DNA of 36,520 nt from Gemmataceae bacterium (GTDB lineage Bacteria; Planctomycetota; Planctomycetia; Gemmatales; Gemmataceae): assembly GCA_025055795.1 (NCBI GenBank), contig JANWVV010000046.1, forward strand, positions 1 through 36,520, given 5' to 3'. The notes beneath the pieces are model-generated. The model did no database searches. It had not been told where the DNA came from and saw only the letters and a program-made list of their open reading frames with translations. The position numbers and the translations under genes are program-made. Every line of letters begins with the position of its first letter. The stretch's first letter is position 1. Positions 1 to 8,715 of this stretch are shown here, piece by piece.

Positions 1-131
1 TCGGCCATCTCACCGTCCAACCTGACGCAGGCGGAGCGGGGCATCGCTTCACACAAACGCCGTCGCCTTTGAGGGAAGTGAACCCTCTGCCACTCATTAA
101 ATCATTTCCAACCCGCCCCCGAGGCGGGTGC

Positions 132-581
132 CTACGGGACTGGGCACCGACCAATCTTTGACCTGATGCCAAACCTGGCAGCTGGGGTGAATGTAAATCG
201 TCGGAGCGTGTTGAAGACGGTGCGGTAGAGGTTGACGTCTCCCGCTTGGTAGCGGTTCGGATCCAGGCGGGTCCAGCGACCAAAGGTGGCGGAGTAGTCG
301 TGACAGCGGAAATGATACAGGCCACCGGTCCCATCGAACCGGCCGCCGTGGTGCAGGTAGAGCCAAGCGAAGGCACTGCTGGCCAGGACGTTCCAGCCGG
401 CGTCGAGGAGCGTCACACTGCCAAACGGATCGTAGAGGTAACGTTCGACAACATTGCCCGCATTGTCACCAATTGCCGTCACATCGAAATTAGCGTCCTG
501 CACGACGTACAGCCGTTCGTCCAGACTGCCGTCGCCATCAGTGTCACGGTCCCGCGCAATCAGAAGGTTGATACGCACCTG
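132..581 (-). pseudogene. Displaced Rhs core fragment
   Basis: The minus-strand frame encodes a stretch typical of the RHS repeat-associated core. It has DRDTDGDGSLDERLYV, then a YLYDPFGSVT motif, then the GRFDGTGGLYHFRCHDYSATFGRWTRLDP block and an NLYR motif. In intact Rhs proteins this segment sits just before the variable toxic tip, after more than a thousand residues of YD repeats, all of which are missing here. The frame begins abruptly at the end of the small gene at 583-816 and has no convincing ribosome binding site. After NLYR the sequence becomes unrelated and runs to a stop near 132. I read it as a leftover core fragment in an orphan toxin/immunity array, not a functional protein. 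Rhs family identity is firm; pseudogene status is inferred from the length. Confidence 0.8.
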
Positions 582-582
582 T

Positions 583-816
583 TCACTGAGAAGTCTTCTT
601 CTTTCTTTCTAGTTCTCCCAACAGACTATGGATTTCCCTGAGTAGGTTCTCCACCTGAAAGCGATCGGCACCCATTCGAGTGGAGAACTCGGGCAATTCT
701 ATTGCGTTGCACAATTCATTTAACGCATTGTTACTGAGGATAAGGAATTCCTCTTCAGTCATCGTGACTATTGCTCTGTCTTCTACGATATTGTGAACCT
801 GCATGACAGTCCTCAC
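583..816 (-). CDS. Small probable immunity protein of a polymorphic toxin module
   Basis: This encodes 77 soluble residues with no signal peptide or membrane segment. The middle reads like an acidic helical bundle: an EEEFLILSNNALNELCNAIE stretch, then a second helix ending in LLGELERKKK. The GTG start at 814-816 overlaps the TGA stop of the toxin remnant upstream (GTGA, 4-nt overlap), the usual arrangement of a toxin and its cognate immunity gene. A start at the ATG at 802-804 is also possible. The Rhs core fragment follows directly downstream. The toxin is broken, so the gene may survive as a protector against related toxins in sister cells. The immunity role rests on position and size; I cannot name the family. 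Confidence 0.6.
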   Translation of the reverse strand: MRTVMQVHNIVEDRAIVTMTEEEFLILSNNALNELCNAIELPEFSTRMGADRFQVENLLREIHSLLGELERKKKTSQ

Positions 817-1022
817 TTCGAGTTCTCAAAATAGCTTTTGCCGGCTACTGGCCTGAACGCCGTCCCCCAGTCTTGTGCCTTGGGATTGTAAATGACAATA
901 GTGCCGGTCTTCGGGTCCTAGTATGCGATCCTATCCCCGCTCAGTTTCTTTACGCTGCTACCATTCGCGTTTGCTACGATCTTGTCAAAGAATTTCGTGA
1001 TTCTGACTGACTCTCGATTTAC
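813..1022 (-). pseudogene. Decayed C-terminal toxin domain of an Rhs/polymorphic toxin
   Basis: Reading the minus strand in the frame that ends with TGA at 813-815 gives FFDKIVANANGSSVKKLSGD, then RIAY, an in-frame TAG (918-920), then DPKTGTIVIYNPKAQDWGTA followed by FRPVAGKSYFENSK. The sequence on both sides of the TAG is continuous protein. A tyrosine codon at that place would restore a YYDPKTG motif, as seen in the C-terminal tips of many polymorphic toxins. A second stop (TGA at 1023-1025) closes the frame upstream, and no Rhs core is joined to it. The 4-nt overlap with the downstream small gene supports a toxin/immunity pair. I could not assign the toxin activity. Too short and interrupted to be active. 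Confidence 0.6.
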
Positions 1023-1142
1023 TCATCGAGCTGTCGATGCAAGTGGCAATCCATTGCACCAACCGGGGGCGTGGCAGGCAGCGACTTAGAGTGCGGGTTG
1101 GGGGAGTCGTGTTAGGGTTGTGCTGGCGGCATGGACATCTGG

Positions 1143-1386
1143 CTAGCGAATTGTCGGGCTAGTTTGAGCAGGTGGGCCGGTGGACCTTAAGGTGGGTCGG
1201 AATCCGGAGCCACAGCTGCGGCAGCTCGACCAGCAGCAGGCCGGTCGGATAGTAGCACCGAGGCGGCTCAGGCCGCGAAGCCGCGGCTCCTACTTCCACC
1301 GGCGACTCCGGCTTCAGTGCGTCGGATTTTGCGTCGGTTGTCCTTGGTAGAGCGCGATTTTCCGGGGAAATGCGGGTTCAAGGGTC
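1143..1386 (+). repeat. Dispersed repeat, left copy
   Basis: About 240 bases closely resemble the reverse complement of 35818-36036. Shared blocks include GCGAATTGTCGGGC followed by AGTT and GAGCAGGTGGGCC, then CGGAATCCGG, ACAGCT, CAGCTC, CCAGCAGCAG and GAGGCGGC, and a common end of the form TTTTCC-GGGAAAT-GCGGGTT. This copy carries an 8-base insertion after GTGGGCC and an in-frame stop, so any protein once encoded is broken here. Its right end coincides with the point where the DUF1080 gene loses its family continuation, which suggests insertion into that gene. The left boundary is uncertain, as similarity fades between 1120 and 1145. Confidence 0.65.
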
Positions 1387-1980
1387 ACCATAATACGTCT
1401 TGGAACGCGAATTGGTACAATGCGGTGTAAACAACTTGCCCTCCAGCACGATGTGGGTGCCGGGGGTACATACGTTGTTTGTCGGTCGATTTCCCTTGCC
1501 TAATCCTCCTAGCAACTGAGCTTCAATAGAAACGGGGAAATCCTGGTCACGACGCATCGTTCTGGGGTCCTGGCAATGGAACATGATGCCGTTGTTACGC
1601 ACCGCCCAGGATGGCCCACCAGGACATTGTTCCCCCACAAAACGATACTCCACACGGAGTCTATAGTGAGAAAATTTTTCCTTTACATAAAATAGATGCC
1701 CAAATTTGTTCTCAAAGGCCTTGTATTTATCGTAACTGACTTTGAGGATTCCATCTTCAACACGAAACGTATCCAAGTGGTTCTCGCCCAGCGGGTAACC
1801 CTTGATCTTAGGTACCCAGCCGTCTAAATCTTTGCCATTGAAAAGTGGTCGCCACACCGATTCGGTTGATGGCGATGTGCCCTTTGCTATGACAACCGGT
1901 AAAAAGCTACCCAGAATTATCAAGCTTAAGGGTGTTACGTTACTACATAACTGCTTCCGGGAACCTGTCTGCCAGCGCAT
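1378..1980 (-). pseudogene. Truncated DUF1080 (3-keto-disaccharide hydrolase family) protein
   Basis: This is a secreted protein of the DUF1080 family, a concanavalin-like beta-sandwich common in planctomycetes and linked to 3-keto-glycoside hydrolysis. The start at 1978-1980 is chosen because AAGGAG (1989-1994) lies 8 nt upstream; the ATG two codons earlier is only 2 nt from it. A signal peptide follows (LSLIILGSFLPVVIA). The family opening WRPLFNGKDLDGWVPK and the NNGIMFHCQDP block are intact. The reading frame stops after YYGDP, exactly where relatives continue with a W-x-T-V-E-V strand, so roughly the last 60-80 residues are missing. The stop codon lies inside the dispersed repeat, so the gene was probably cut by that element. 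It is unlikely to fold properly. Confidence 0.75.
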
Positions 1981-2284
1981 GATCATGTCTCCTTGATGTC
2001 CACTTGCCTGGAGTGCCATCAGAGTCTGTTCTAGGCGTTTTCACATGCCCCGCGATGATTTTGTTTGGGATCTGTTTGATTTGTTAACAACATTCCTGTC
2101 TTCAGCAAACGGTCTTGGGTGTAGTTAAGGATAGGGAAAAATCGTTGAGACCGGGTTCCACCTGCGAATAGTATACGACCGTAGCCATATGCTAAACACG
2201 GTATGCTAGTGAACGATTATGTTAAGCAAGCCAGTGAGTTTTTTCAGGATTGTCAGAAAAGAACACCGTCGGGAGGAAAACACA
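1981..2284. other. Divergent intergenic region
   Basis: About 300 bases separate the DUF1080 remnant (leftward) from the AhpD-like gene (rightward). It must hold the promoters of both genes. The only elements I can point to are the AAGGAG at 1989-1994 on the minus strand and the GGGAGG at 2270-2275 in front of the rightward gene. No convincing -35/-10 pair, terminator or small gene was seen. Confidence 0.4.
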
Positions 2285-2722
2285 ATGGCACAAGCCATTG
2301 AACGGGTGGCAACAGTCCGGCCGGTAAGCGAAGAGGAAGCCACGGGGCGTGTAGCCGAGATTTTCGCCGACATCAAACGGACCAAAGGTTTGGAACGCGT
2401 TCCTAACTTTTGGCGGGTGCTGGCTACTCATCCAGAGCATCTGGACATGATCTGGAGTCGTTTGAAAACGTTGATGCACCCTGATGCGGTTGGACGGCAA
2501 TCTCCGCTCGATGCACGCACCCGTGAAATCATTGCTCTGGCCGTTAGCGCGGCCAACGGATGCACTTATTGCATCAATTCCCATACCACTGCCCTTCGCA
2601 AACTAGGCGTGGATACCGAAACGTTGGGCGAAATACTGGCCATTGTTGCCTTGTTTTGCACTACGAACGCTCTGGCGGATGCCTACCAAGTTCAACCTGA
2701 CGTACTACCACCTCTGGACTGA
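2285..2722 (+). CDS. Carboxymuconolactone decarboxylase / AhpD-like family protein
   Basis: This is a 145-residue all-helical protein of the CMD/AhpD superfamily, whose members often act as peroxidase-linked thiol reductants. The diagnostic region is REIIALAVSAANGCTYCINS followed by HT, giving E81, the redox pair C93-x-x-C96 and H100. This matches the AhpD-type E...CxxC...H proton-relay arrangement, so a thiol redox role is more likely than decarboxylation. The start at 2285 is favoured over an in-frame start at 2219 because GGGAGG lies just upstream and family members begin near here. It converges on the 1205-residue gene (96 bp apart) and seems to be transcribed alone. Substrate and reductant are unknown. 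Confidence 0.85.
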   Translation: MAQAIERVATVRPVSEEEATGRVAEIFADIKRTKGLERVPNFWRVLATHPEHLDMIWSRLKTLMHPDAVGRQSPLDARTREIIALAVSAANGCTYCINSHTTALRKLGVDTETLGEILAIVALFCTTNALADAYQVQPDVLPPLD

Positions 2723-2818
2723 GGGAATGATATCCACCCTGGCTCGTTTTTATGCCCCCATACCCCTTCGTAGATTCGTGTAGAGTCTGCGAACCTGACA
2801 CTGGGCGAGCGGCAACTG

Positions 2819-5800
2819 TTATGGATGACGGAAGGGACGCGTGTTCCAGCGACGATGATATTCCAGTTGGGCCGGTGGGGGAGGGAGACGTAGCGGATCG
2901 TAGGGGTAATGCGGCATAGCACGGAAAGGCAGCGGTTCCACCTGACCGCCGGTCAACGTGGTGGGGGCGGTGTCCTTGGAATAGCCCCAGGCTTGCACAA
3001 CGAAGGAACGGTGCCAACCGGCTGGCAAAGGCGGCAAAGCTGACGCATCAAAGGAGACCGTAACGGCATCCCCCGGTCCCACAATGACGAAACGATCATC
3101 TGCCTTTTGCAATAATTCAGTCACATCACCCGTGCGTGTCAAACGTCCTTGCCAGCGGCTTACGGCCACGTTCTCTAGTTGTTCATGTTCGTAACGCGGC
3201 GGTGTGTCATCGGCAGCTGCTGTCTCACGGGGGAAACCGCGGTGTTCCAGATAGGCCCGATGTACGGCTAGAGCGTGCACCCGGGGCGACTCTTCAGGTG
3301 GTAGCATATCGGCCTCCGGTACTAACCAAAGATGATCCCAATACACCTGCAGATTGGTGCGGATACGAAGAGGGCCGGCCCCTGGCTCGAACGATGACGG
3401 TAGCGGTACGGTCATCACCCGTGGAAGCCCCGCAGGTATCCCCAGCTCCGCGACGCGTTGCCATCGCCCATGCTGTTGCTGTTCTAACACCGGCCATATA
3501 GGTTGGACGCCAGCCTGGGCGGCTGCCAAAAGCGATTCCGGATAAGCATAATCGGTCCAACCTGCTAGTACCAGATACCAACGTCGGGGAGCAGAACGAT
3601 AAGCAAAAGGGGTTACCTGCCATTCAATCCAGTGTTCTTCGGCAAATCCCAACCAGGCTCGGCGGGCGAAGGTGTCGACGTAACGGCCATCCCGTTGTTT
3701 TAGTATATCGGTCACGTCCCGCTGGCGGTGATCCACGGCCTTAGACACCCCAAGAGCTTCTTCCCGACGGAAGAACAACAGACGCTGGCTGGGTCGGGGT
3801 AGTGCGGTGGCAAACCGTTCGTCCGGATAAACGATCAGGGTCTGGGGATGGTCAATAACATGCAGCAGAACCGCGTCGAGATAACATATTTCATCCATCG
3901 GCTCTGCAATCTGGAGCAGGTAGTGCCCTTGTCGGGGCTGCAGAGTGCCCGGCTCCAGCTTTACCGACTCCTCCGGACGGGGAGGCCGGACGCTCCCATC
4001 AGGGTTCAGTTCGGCCAAGGCACCCGCTCCGAGCAGATCGGTGATAAAAACAAAGCGTTGGCCATCCCAGGCAAACAGCACCGGACAAGAGGTCGATTTG
4101 CGGTTGATTTCGGTGATGGTGTGCACACCAGCGGGTAACTGTAATTCAGACTGAGGCACAAAATCTGGCCAGCGGATCTGTACAGCCTCGGCAGCCGGTG
4201 CAGTTCCCAGGCCAAATACTAGTGGAAGCCGCGATTGTCCCAGACTGGCATTGGCAACAGTGTGTTCTGCCAATACCCGCAGGCCTCCGGCATATAGACG
4301 TATGCGGGCACCGATTCCTTCCGCATTGCTTCGCTGCTTTTTTCCTTTATCCCACTTGCCGCTAAGTGTCAGAAATAAGGAGTAATGGCCGCATCCATGC
4401 TGTCGAAACAGATGCAAGCCGCTTTCCGGCGACCACAGAACCAGATCCGGCAGCAGATCGCCATCCACGTCAGCAATGCCGAGGGATTCCGCACGCAAGG
4501 CTTCTGCACGTCCCCCAAAGGGGGTCAACAAGCGTGTGAATCGAGCGGCTGCACCTTGATTGTGTAACCAGACAGGCAGGCCCTCCCGAGTCAAACCCAC
4601 TAAATCAGCATGTCCATCCAGATCCAGGTCCACCACTTGTGCCATACGGAGAGAAGGACTGTCCAGGGCCTTGGGTTCAAAACGACCCGTTAGGTGCGTG
4701 GCAGGTGTATCCCGCGTGCTCAGGAATAACACTGGGGAACGGTCACCACCCAAGAGGCAAAAGTCGGTCTGTTCATCAGCGTTAGCATCAAGGACACAAC
4801 CAAGCTGACCCTCTGCTGCTGATAATAGTTCCGAGGGATGAAAACGTAACAGGCGGTCGTTGAGGAGCACGAGGGGAGCCGCATCCTGACGCAGGACGAT
4901 CAGATCCAGATCCTGGTCACCATCGAGGTCAGTGGCCAACACGGCAGTGACTGCACCACGGACGTGCAGCTGAGGAGTATCTGCTAGCCGGAAGGCAGGT
5001 GTCAAGGGCGGAAAGGGCTGCCCCCGTTCCGCTGGACGTGCTTCGCCGACGTTCAGGAAAACGGCCAGGCGGCCGGAGGGCGCGGTCGCCTGGCCCTGTA
5101 ACTGGGTAAGGGCTGCAGCTGCGGAATCGGCATACACACAGACCAGCAAATCCAGATCACCATCCTGGTCAATATCTAACCAGATAGCGGACAACGTAAC
5201 CCCGTTAACGGTCTCCAGACCTGCCTGACGGGTGACGTCAGTGAATGTCCTCCCCTGCTCGTTGCGGAGGAGTCGTAAGCCATGGGCTGTGGTCAGGGCC
5301 AGGTCGGGCCAGCCGTCATGGTCGAAATCCGCCCATGACCCGCCAAAACTACTACCATCGCGGGAATCAGGTAGCAGATGACTGACATCCTCAAAGGTGA
5401 CGTTGCCGATGTGGCGGAGTAGCAGGTCGCTCAGTCGGCCGTGGCGAACAACGGCAGAGGGTAGAAACAAGTCGGGCTTGCCATCGCGGTCGAAATCACA
5501 CCACAGCATGGGCAGGCCGTAGCGGTGGCGGACCCATCGGGTAAGAGGATCCAGGCTTTGCGTGGTTGCCCAAACGGTACCGGGAGCAAGCTTCACCTCC
5601 AAAGGTATGTGTTCAAACATTGGCAGCGGTGCCGACGAGCGAGCAGGTAACGACGGTGGTAGGCCAATGGCCGTGGCGTATCGACCCATCTCGGTATAAG
5701 AAACGGCGGCATAGTCCTCGACTTCGGCCGAACGCAGAGCCTCGAATTCGCGAAACAGCCGTTGTTGGGCTTCACGGTCATTGGCAATACTGAGGTGTTG

Positions 5801-6436
5801 TGCCAGGCTATGGCGTGCGGCGTTCAGATAAGGGTTCAGCTGCAATGCCTTTTCGAAATACTGACGGGCCTCCGCTGATTCGAATTCATTAGGTGTGCAG
5901 CGACCACGGAAGTACCACGCATGTGCATCGGCCGGATCGACGTTGGTGACTACCGCGAAGTGGGTTTCAGCCTGTTCCCGCTCGCCACGATCAAAATGCC
6001 AGATACCCAAGCAGAAATGGGCGTAGGGGTTGTGCGGGTCGCGTGCCAGAACGTCATGGAACACCTCGGCCGCCCGACGCAGACGGGCCTCTTTTTGTTG
6101 CGGGTCCTTGTCGCGATTGTTCAGAAGGGCAATCCCCAGATTGATCCGGGCGGGTAACCAGTCCGGGGCGATACGCACAGCTTCTTCGAAGGCTTCAATC
6201 GCCTGATCCGCCGCTGGTCGGCCCTGATAGTTTTCGTCGAACCATTCCAGAAGCGCTAGTCCACGAGCATTCGCTTGAGCGGCCGCAAGCAGGTCCGGAG
6301 CTTGCTCGGCCGAATTGTGACGCAACCCGAAAGACCAGATCACATAGGCCGACCCGGCCGCAAGCACCAGCGTCACGATGATACCGGAAAATAACCATAT
6401 GCGTCGCTTGGATGTTGAAGGAAAATCGCTGGACAT
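2819..6436 (-). CDS. Membrane-anchored TPR / FG-GAP / ASPIC-UnbV protein (1205 aa)
   Basis: This is a very large envelope protein. An N-terminal membrane anchor (about residues 13-36, WLFSGIIVTLVLAAGSAYVI) is followed by TPR repeats (about 50-250). Seven calcium-type FG-GAP/VCBS repeats come next, each with a D-x-D-x-D-G-type loop: DFDRDGKPD (314), DFDHDGWPD (370), DIDQDGDLD (421), DLDGDQDLD (503), DANADEQTD (550), DLDLDGHAD (603), DVDGDLLPD (656). An ASPIC/UnbV domain lies at about 705-780 (GIGARIRLYAGG ... VQIRWPDF). The last 420 residues, rich in Trp and Tyr, match nothing I recognise. The repeats predict a beta-propeller outside the cytoplasmic membrane. It is the last gene of a minus-strand cluster with another FG-GAP/UnbV gene and a multihaem cytochrome. 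Function is unknown; a binding or scaffold role in that redox assembly is an inference. Confidence 0.88.
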   Translation of the reverse strand: MSSDFPSTSKRRIWLFSGIIVTLVLAAGSAYVIWSFGLRHNSAEQAPDLLAAAQANARGLALLEWFDENYQGRPAADQAIEAFEEAVRIAPDWLPARINLGIALLNNRDKDPQQKEARLRRAAEVFHDVLARDPHNPYAHFCLGIWHFDRGEREQAETHFAVVTNVDPADAHAWYFRGRCTPNEFESAEARQYFEKALQLNPYLNAARHSLAQHLSIANDREAQQRLFREFEALRSAEVEDYAAVSYTEMGRYATAIGLPPSLPARSSAPLPMFEHIPLEVKLAPGTVWATTQSLDPLTRWVRHRYGLPMLWCDFDRDGKPDLFLPSAVVRHGRLSDLLLRHIGNVTFEDVSHLLPDSRDGSSFGGSWADFDHDGWPDLALTTAHGLRLLRNEQGRTFTDVTRQAGLETVNGVTLSAIWLDIDQDGDLDLLVCVYADSAAAALTQLQGQATAPSGRLAVFLNVGEARPAERGQPFPPLTPAFRLADTPQLHVRGAVTAVLATDLDGDQDLDLIVLRQDAAPLVLLNDRLLRFHPSELLSAAEGQLGCVLDANADEQTDFCLLGGDRSPVLFLSTRDTPATHLTGRFEPKALDSPSLRMAQVVDLDLDGHADLVGLTREGLPVWLHNQGAAARFTRLLTPFGGRAEALRAESLGIADVDGDLLPDLVLWSPESGLHLFRQHGCGHYSLFLTLSGKWDKGKKQRSNAEGIGARIRLYAGGLRVLAEHTVANASLGQSRLPLVFGLGTAPAAEAVQIRWPDFVPQSELQLPAGVHTITEINRKSTSCPVLFAWDGQRFVFITDLLGAGALAELNPDGSVRPPRPEESVKLEPGTLQPRQGHYLLQIAEPMDEICYLDAVLLHVIDHPQTLIVYPDERFATALPRPSQRLLFFRREEALGVSKAVDHRQRDVTDILKQRDGRYVDTFARRAWLGFAEEHWIEWQVTPFAYRSAPRRWYLVLAGWTDYAYPESLLAAAQAGVQPIWPVLEQQQHGRWQRVAELGIPAGLPRVMTVPLPSSFEPGAGPLRIRTNLQVYWDHLWLVPEADMLPPEESPRVHALAVHRAYLEHRGFPRETAAADDTPPRYEHEQLENVAVSRWQGRLTRTGDVTELLQKADDRFVIVGPGDAVTVSFDASALPPLPAGWHRSFVVQAWGYSKDTAPTTLTGGQVEPLPFRAMPHYPYDPLRLPPPPAQLEYHRRWNTRPFRHP

Positions 6437-6585
6437 AGGTGTGTTTCCGCCAGGAATGAGATCAGGACCTTCGGCTGAGGATCAACTCTGCGCCTGGACA
6501 ACGGTGCGTGGTGAGGCGTAGCCTCAAAGGCCGATTACATTACTAACGAAACGGTTAACTATGTGTCATGTGTCGGGTATCGGGC

Positions 6586-8520
6586 CTATCGGTGGTGTTC
6601 GATGGTCTCGGCACTTGCCTGTCCTTGTCGGAGGCGGTAGGCCGTATTCGTCTTTAAGTTAGTCCACACTTGCGGGGTCCGGTCGAGGGCATCAGGCCAG
6701 CGAACGACTACACGGTCGACCGTCTCGATAGGCAGCGGCCCGAAGCCGAAGGTGAGGGGAAGCTCGCACTGACTCAGATAGCTGCGGCCGCTTTGGACTT
6801 CCCGTTGCCATATCTGCCCGGCGGCCTCCAAAGTAACAACGGCTCCGATAGCACTGCGATTGCACGAACGTCCGTTCCCTTCCAAAGTCAAACGTAACCA
6901 GCGGTGATTGAGATTCTGCTCGTTACGGAGCAGGCGAGCCGGGCCGTTGTTGGCCACCAGTATTACATCCAAATCGCCATCCCCATCATAGTCGAGGTAA
7001 GCACAGCCCCGACCTACCAAGGGACGAAACAGATCAGTCCCTGCCGCCTGTTCGGTGACAGGTTCCCACAGCCGTTGCTCGTCTCCCGTGTTCCAGAATA
7101 GTTGTGCAGGTTGGGCATACGTCTGCTGGCTTTGCACTTTGCCAATTTCGGGTTCCAGATGACCATTGCAGACGAGCAGATCCAGGCGGCCGTCCAGGTC
7201 GTAATCCCAGAAGAAAATACCGAATTTCAGCCAGAAGCGACTAGGCCCGGCCAGTCCCACAGCCAAGGCCCGATCGATGAAACGCGGGCGTTTGCGGTCC
7301 GCCACAGTCAGAAAAGTAATCGGCTCGTTGGCAAAATTGGCAATGACTGCTCCCCATTTACCGGGGAGGTACTCGCCCCAATCAATCCCCATGGCCCCCC
7401 GCGCTCGGGCCTCGGCATAGGCGGCACCGGCCATCTGTCCCTTTTCTTCAAAACGCCGCTGGCCGCTGGAGCCAGCCACGTTGTGGAAGAAGAAATTACG
7501 CACCGTATCGTTGGCGACCAGCAAGTCGGGCCAGCCGTCCTCGTCCGGGTCACACACCACTACACCCAAGGCTTTGGCGACCGCGCGTCGGCGGGCGGTG
7601 GCATCGGTCCCCTCTTGCTCGTAAACGGTAACGCCTGCGCTGTCGCTGACGTCCTCGAAACGTTGCCCCCCCAGGTTGCGATAAAGAGCACATTGAGCTC
7701 CCTCGAACTGCTGGGGCTGCAAGTAGGCCCGGCCGATGCCGGTGAGGGTCGAATCGATAGCCAGATCAATAGCAGGCGACCAGGTAACGTATCGGCACAC
7801 AAATAGATCCAACCAGCCATCACGGTCGTAATCCACGAAGGTAGCGCTGGTAGCAAACTCGATGGGCGTAGCAGATTTCTCGAAAGCCGCCGTGCTCAGC
7901 TCTGCCGGCCAGCGTCCTGTAGTGCGTATACCCGTTGCTTCCGTCACATCGAGAAAACGACGATGACCGTCGGGGCCTTGCACATTACGGAATAACCGAC
8001 ACCCCCCGACACCCGTGACGAACAAATCGAGGAAGCCGTCGTTGTCAAAGTCCCCGGCACAGGCGCCCATGCCGTAGAGGCTTACATCTGCTAGTCCAGT
8101 GACGGCTGTTACGTCCTGGAATCGTCCATTCCCTTGATTGCGATACAATTTCAGGCACTCCTGTCTCCGTCCTTGAGGCCAATCCTGACCGGGCCAGGGA
8201 CAGCCATTAATTAACAGCACGTCTTGCCAGCCGTCATTGTCGTAGTCCAGGATGCATACGCCGGGACCCATCGTTTCGGGCAGGAGTTTCAAGCCAAATG
8301 CCCCATTGTAGTGCTGAAAATGGAGTCCCGCGGCTTCTGTCACATCCCGAAAAGTGACGTTGGGCACAGGGATCGCTGATCGCGGTCGCGGCGGTTCAAT
8401 TTGGGGTGCCTGAGGCGACGTCGGCTTTGCTCTCATCCATCTCCAGACCACCGCACTAACTACCCCAACAATCGTTAAAGCCAGACACGCTACTACGAGT
8501 ACTATTCGGCTCCCACTCAT
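6586..8520 (-). CDS. CRTAC1-like FG-GAP / ASPIC-UnbV protein
   Basis: This 644-residue protein has an N-terminal membrane anchor or signal (IVLVVACLALTIVGVVSAVVW), a Pro-rich linker, then a propeller of FG-GAP repeats. The calcium-type loops are DYDNDGWQD, DFDNDGFLD, DYDRDGWLD, DPDEDGWPD, DYDLDGRLD and DYDGDGDLD. It ends with an ASPIC/UnbV domain (SAIGAVVTLEAAGQ ... VVRWPD). The opening VTFRDVTEAAGLHF is the usual start of CRTAC1-like proteins. I chose the ATG at 8518-8520; a GTG three codons upstream is in frame, and AGCAGGTG lies ahead of the ATG. It follows the cytochrome gene by 195 bp, with a hairpin between them, and precedes the 1205-residue gene by 149 bp. Probably exported; the ligand is unknown. 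Confidence 0.88.
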   Translation of the reverse strand: MSGSRIVLVVACLALTIVGVVSAVVWRWMRAKPTSPQAPQIEPPRPRSAIPVPNVTFRDVTEAAGLHFQHYNGAFGLKLLPETMGPGVCILDYDNDGWQDVLLINGCPWPGQDWPQGRRQECLKLYRNQGNGRFQDVTAVTGLADVSLYGMGACAGDFDNDGFLDLFVTGVGGCRLFRNVQGPDGHRRFLDVTEATGIRTTGRWPAELSTAAFEKSATPIEFATSATFVDYDRDGWLDLFVCRYVTWSPAIDLAIDSTLTGIGRAYLQPQQFEGAQCALYRNLGGQRFEDVSDSAGVTVYEQEGTDATARRRAVAKALGVVVCDPDEDGWPDLLVANDTVRNFFFHNVAGSSGQRRFEEKGQMAGAAYAEARARGAMGIDWGEYLPGKWGAVIANFANEPITFLTVADRKRPRFIDRALAVGLAGPSRFWLKFGIFFWDYDLDGRLDLLVCNGHLEPEIGKVQSQQTYAQPAQLFWNTGDEQRLWEPVTEQAAGTDLFRPLVGRGCAYLDYDGDGDLDVILVANNGPARLLRNEQNLNHRWLRLTLEGNGRSCNRSAIGAVVTLEAAGQIWQREVQSGRSYLSQCELPLTFGFGPLPIETVDRVVVRWPDALDRTPQVWTNLKTNTAYRLRQGQASAETIEHHR

Positions 8521-8630
8521 ATGAATCACCTGCTACTATGTGATTGCTAATACATCAGCATTAAGTTAAAACATTTTAAAGCTAGTAGAACGCGTAAAAG
8601 TTGTAGGCATGCAAATGCTAGGATCCAGGG

Positions 8631-8659
8631 GCCACTGCCCTTACCATTCGGGCAGTGGC
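8631..8659. other. Perfect 10-bp hairpin between cytochrome and FG-GAP genes
   Basis: GCCACTGCCC (8631-8640) and GGGCAGTGGC (8650-8659) are perfect inverted repeats with a 9-base loop. In the minus-strand transcript the hairpin falls after the cytochrome stop codon (8716) and before the FG-GAP start (8520). No T-run follows on either strand, so it is not a standard intrinsic terminator. It may be an mRNA-stabilising or processing structure, or a partial terminator that lowers downstream expression. Confidence 0.6.
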
Positions 8660-8715
8660 AACAGAGGATAGCTCGAAAACACATCTAACGATGGGTTCAG
8701 TGTTCACCTACATGC

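Noticed and set aside
111..129. ACCCGCC-CCCGA-GGCGGGT hairpin
   Set aside because: Only a 7-bp stem without a T-run on either strand, after a pseudogene; too weak to call a terminator.
7102..7806. 234-codon plus-strand open frame
   Set aside because: Lies antisense inside the CRTAC1-like gene. The opposite strand shows clear FG-GAP motifs, so this is a shadow.
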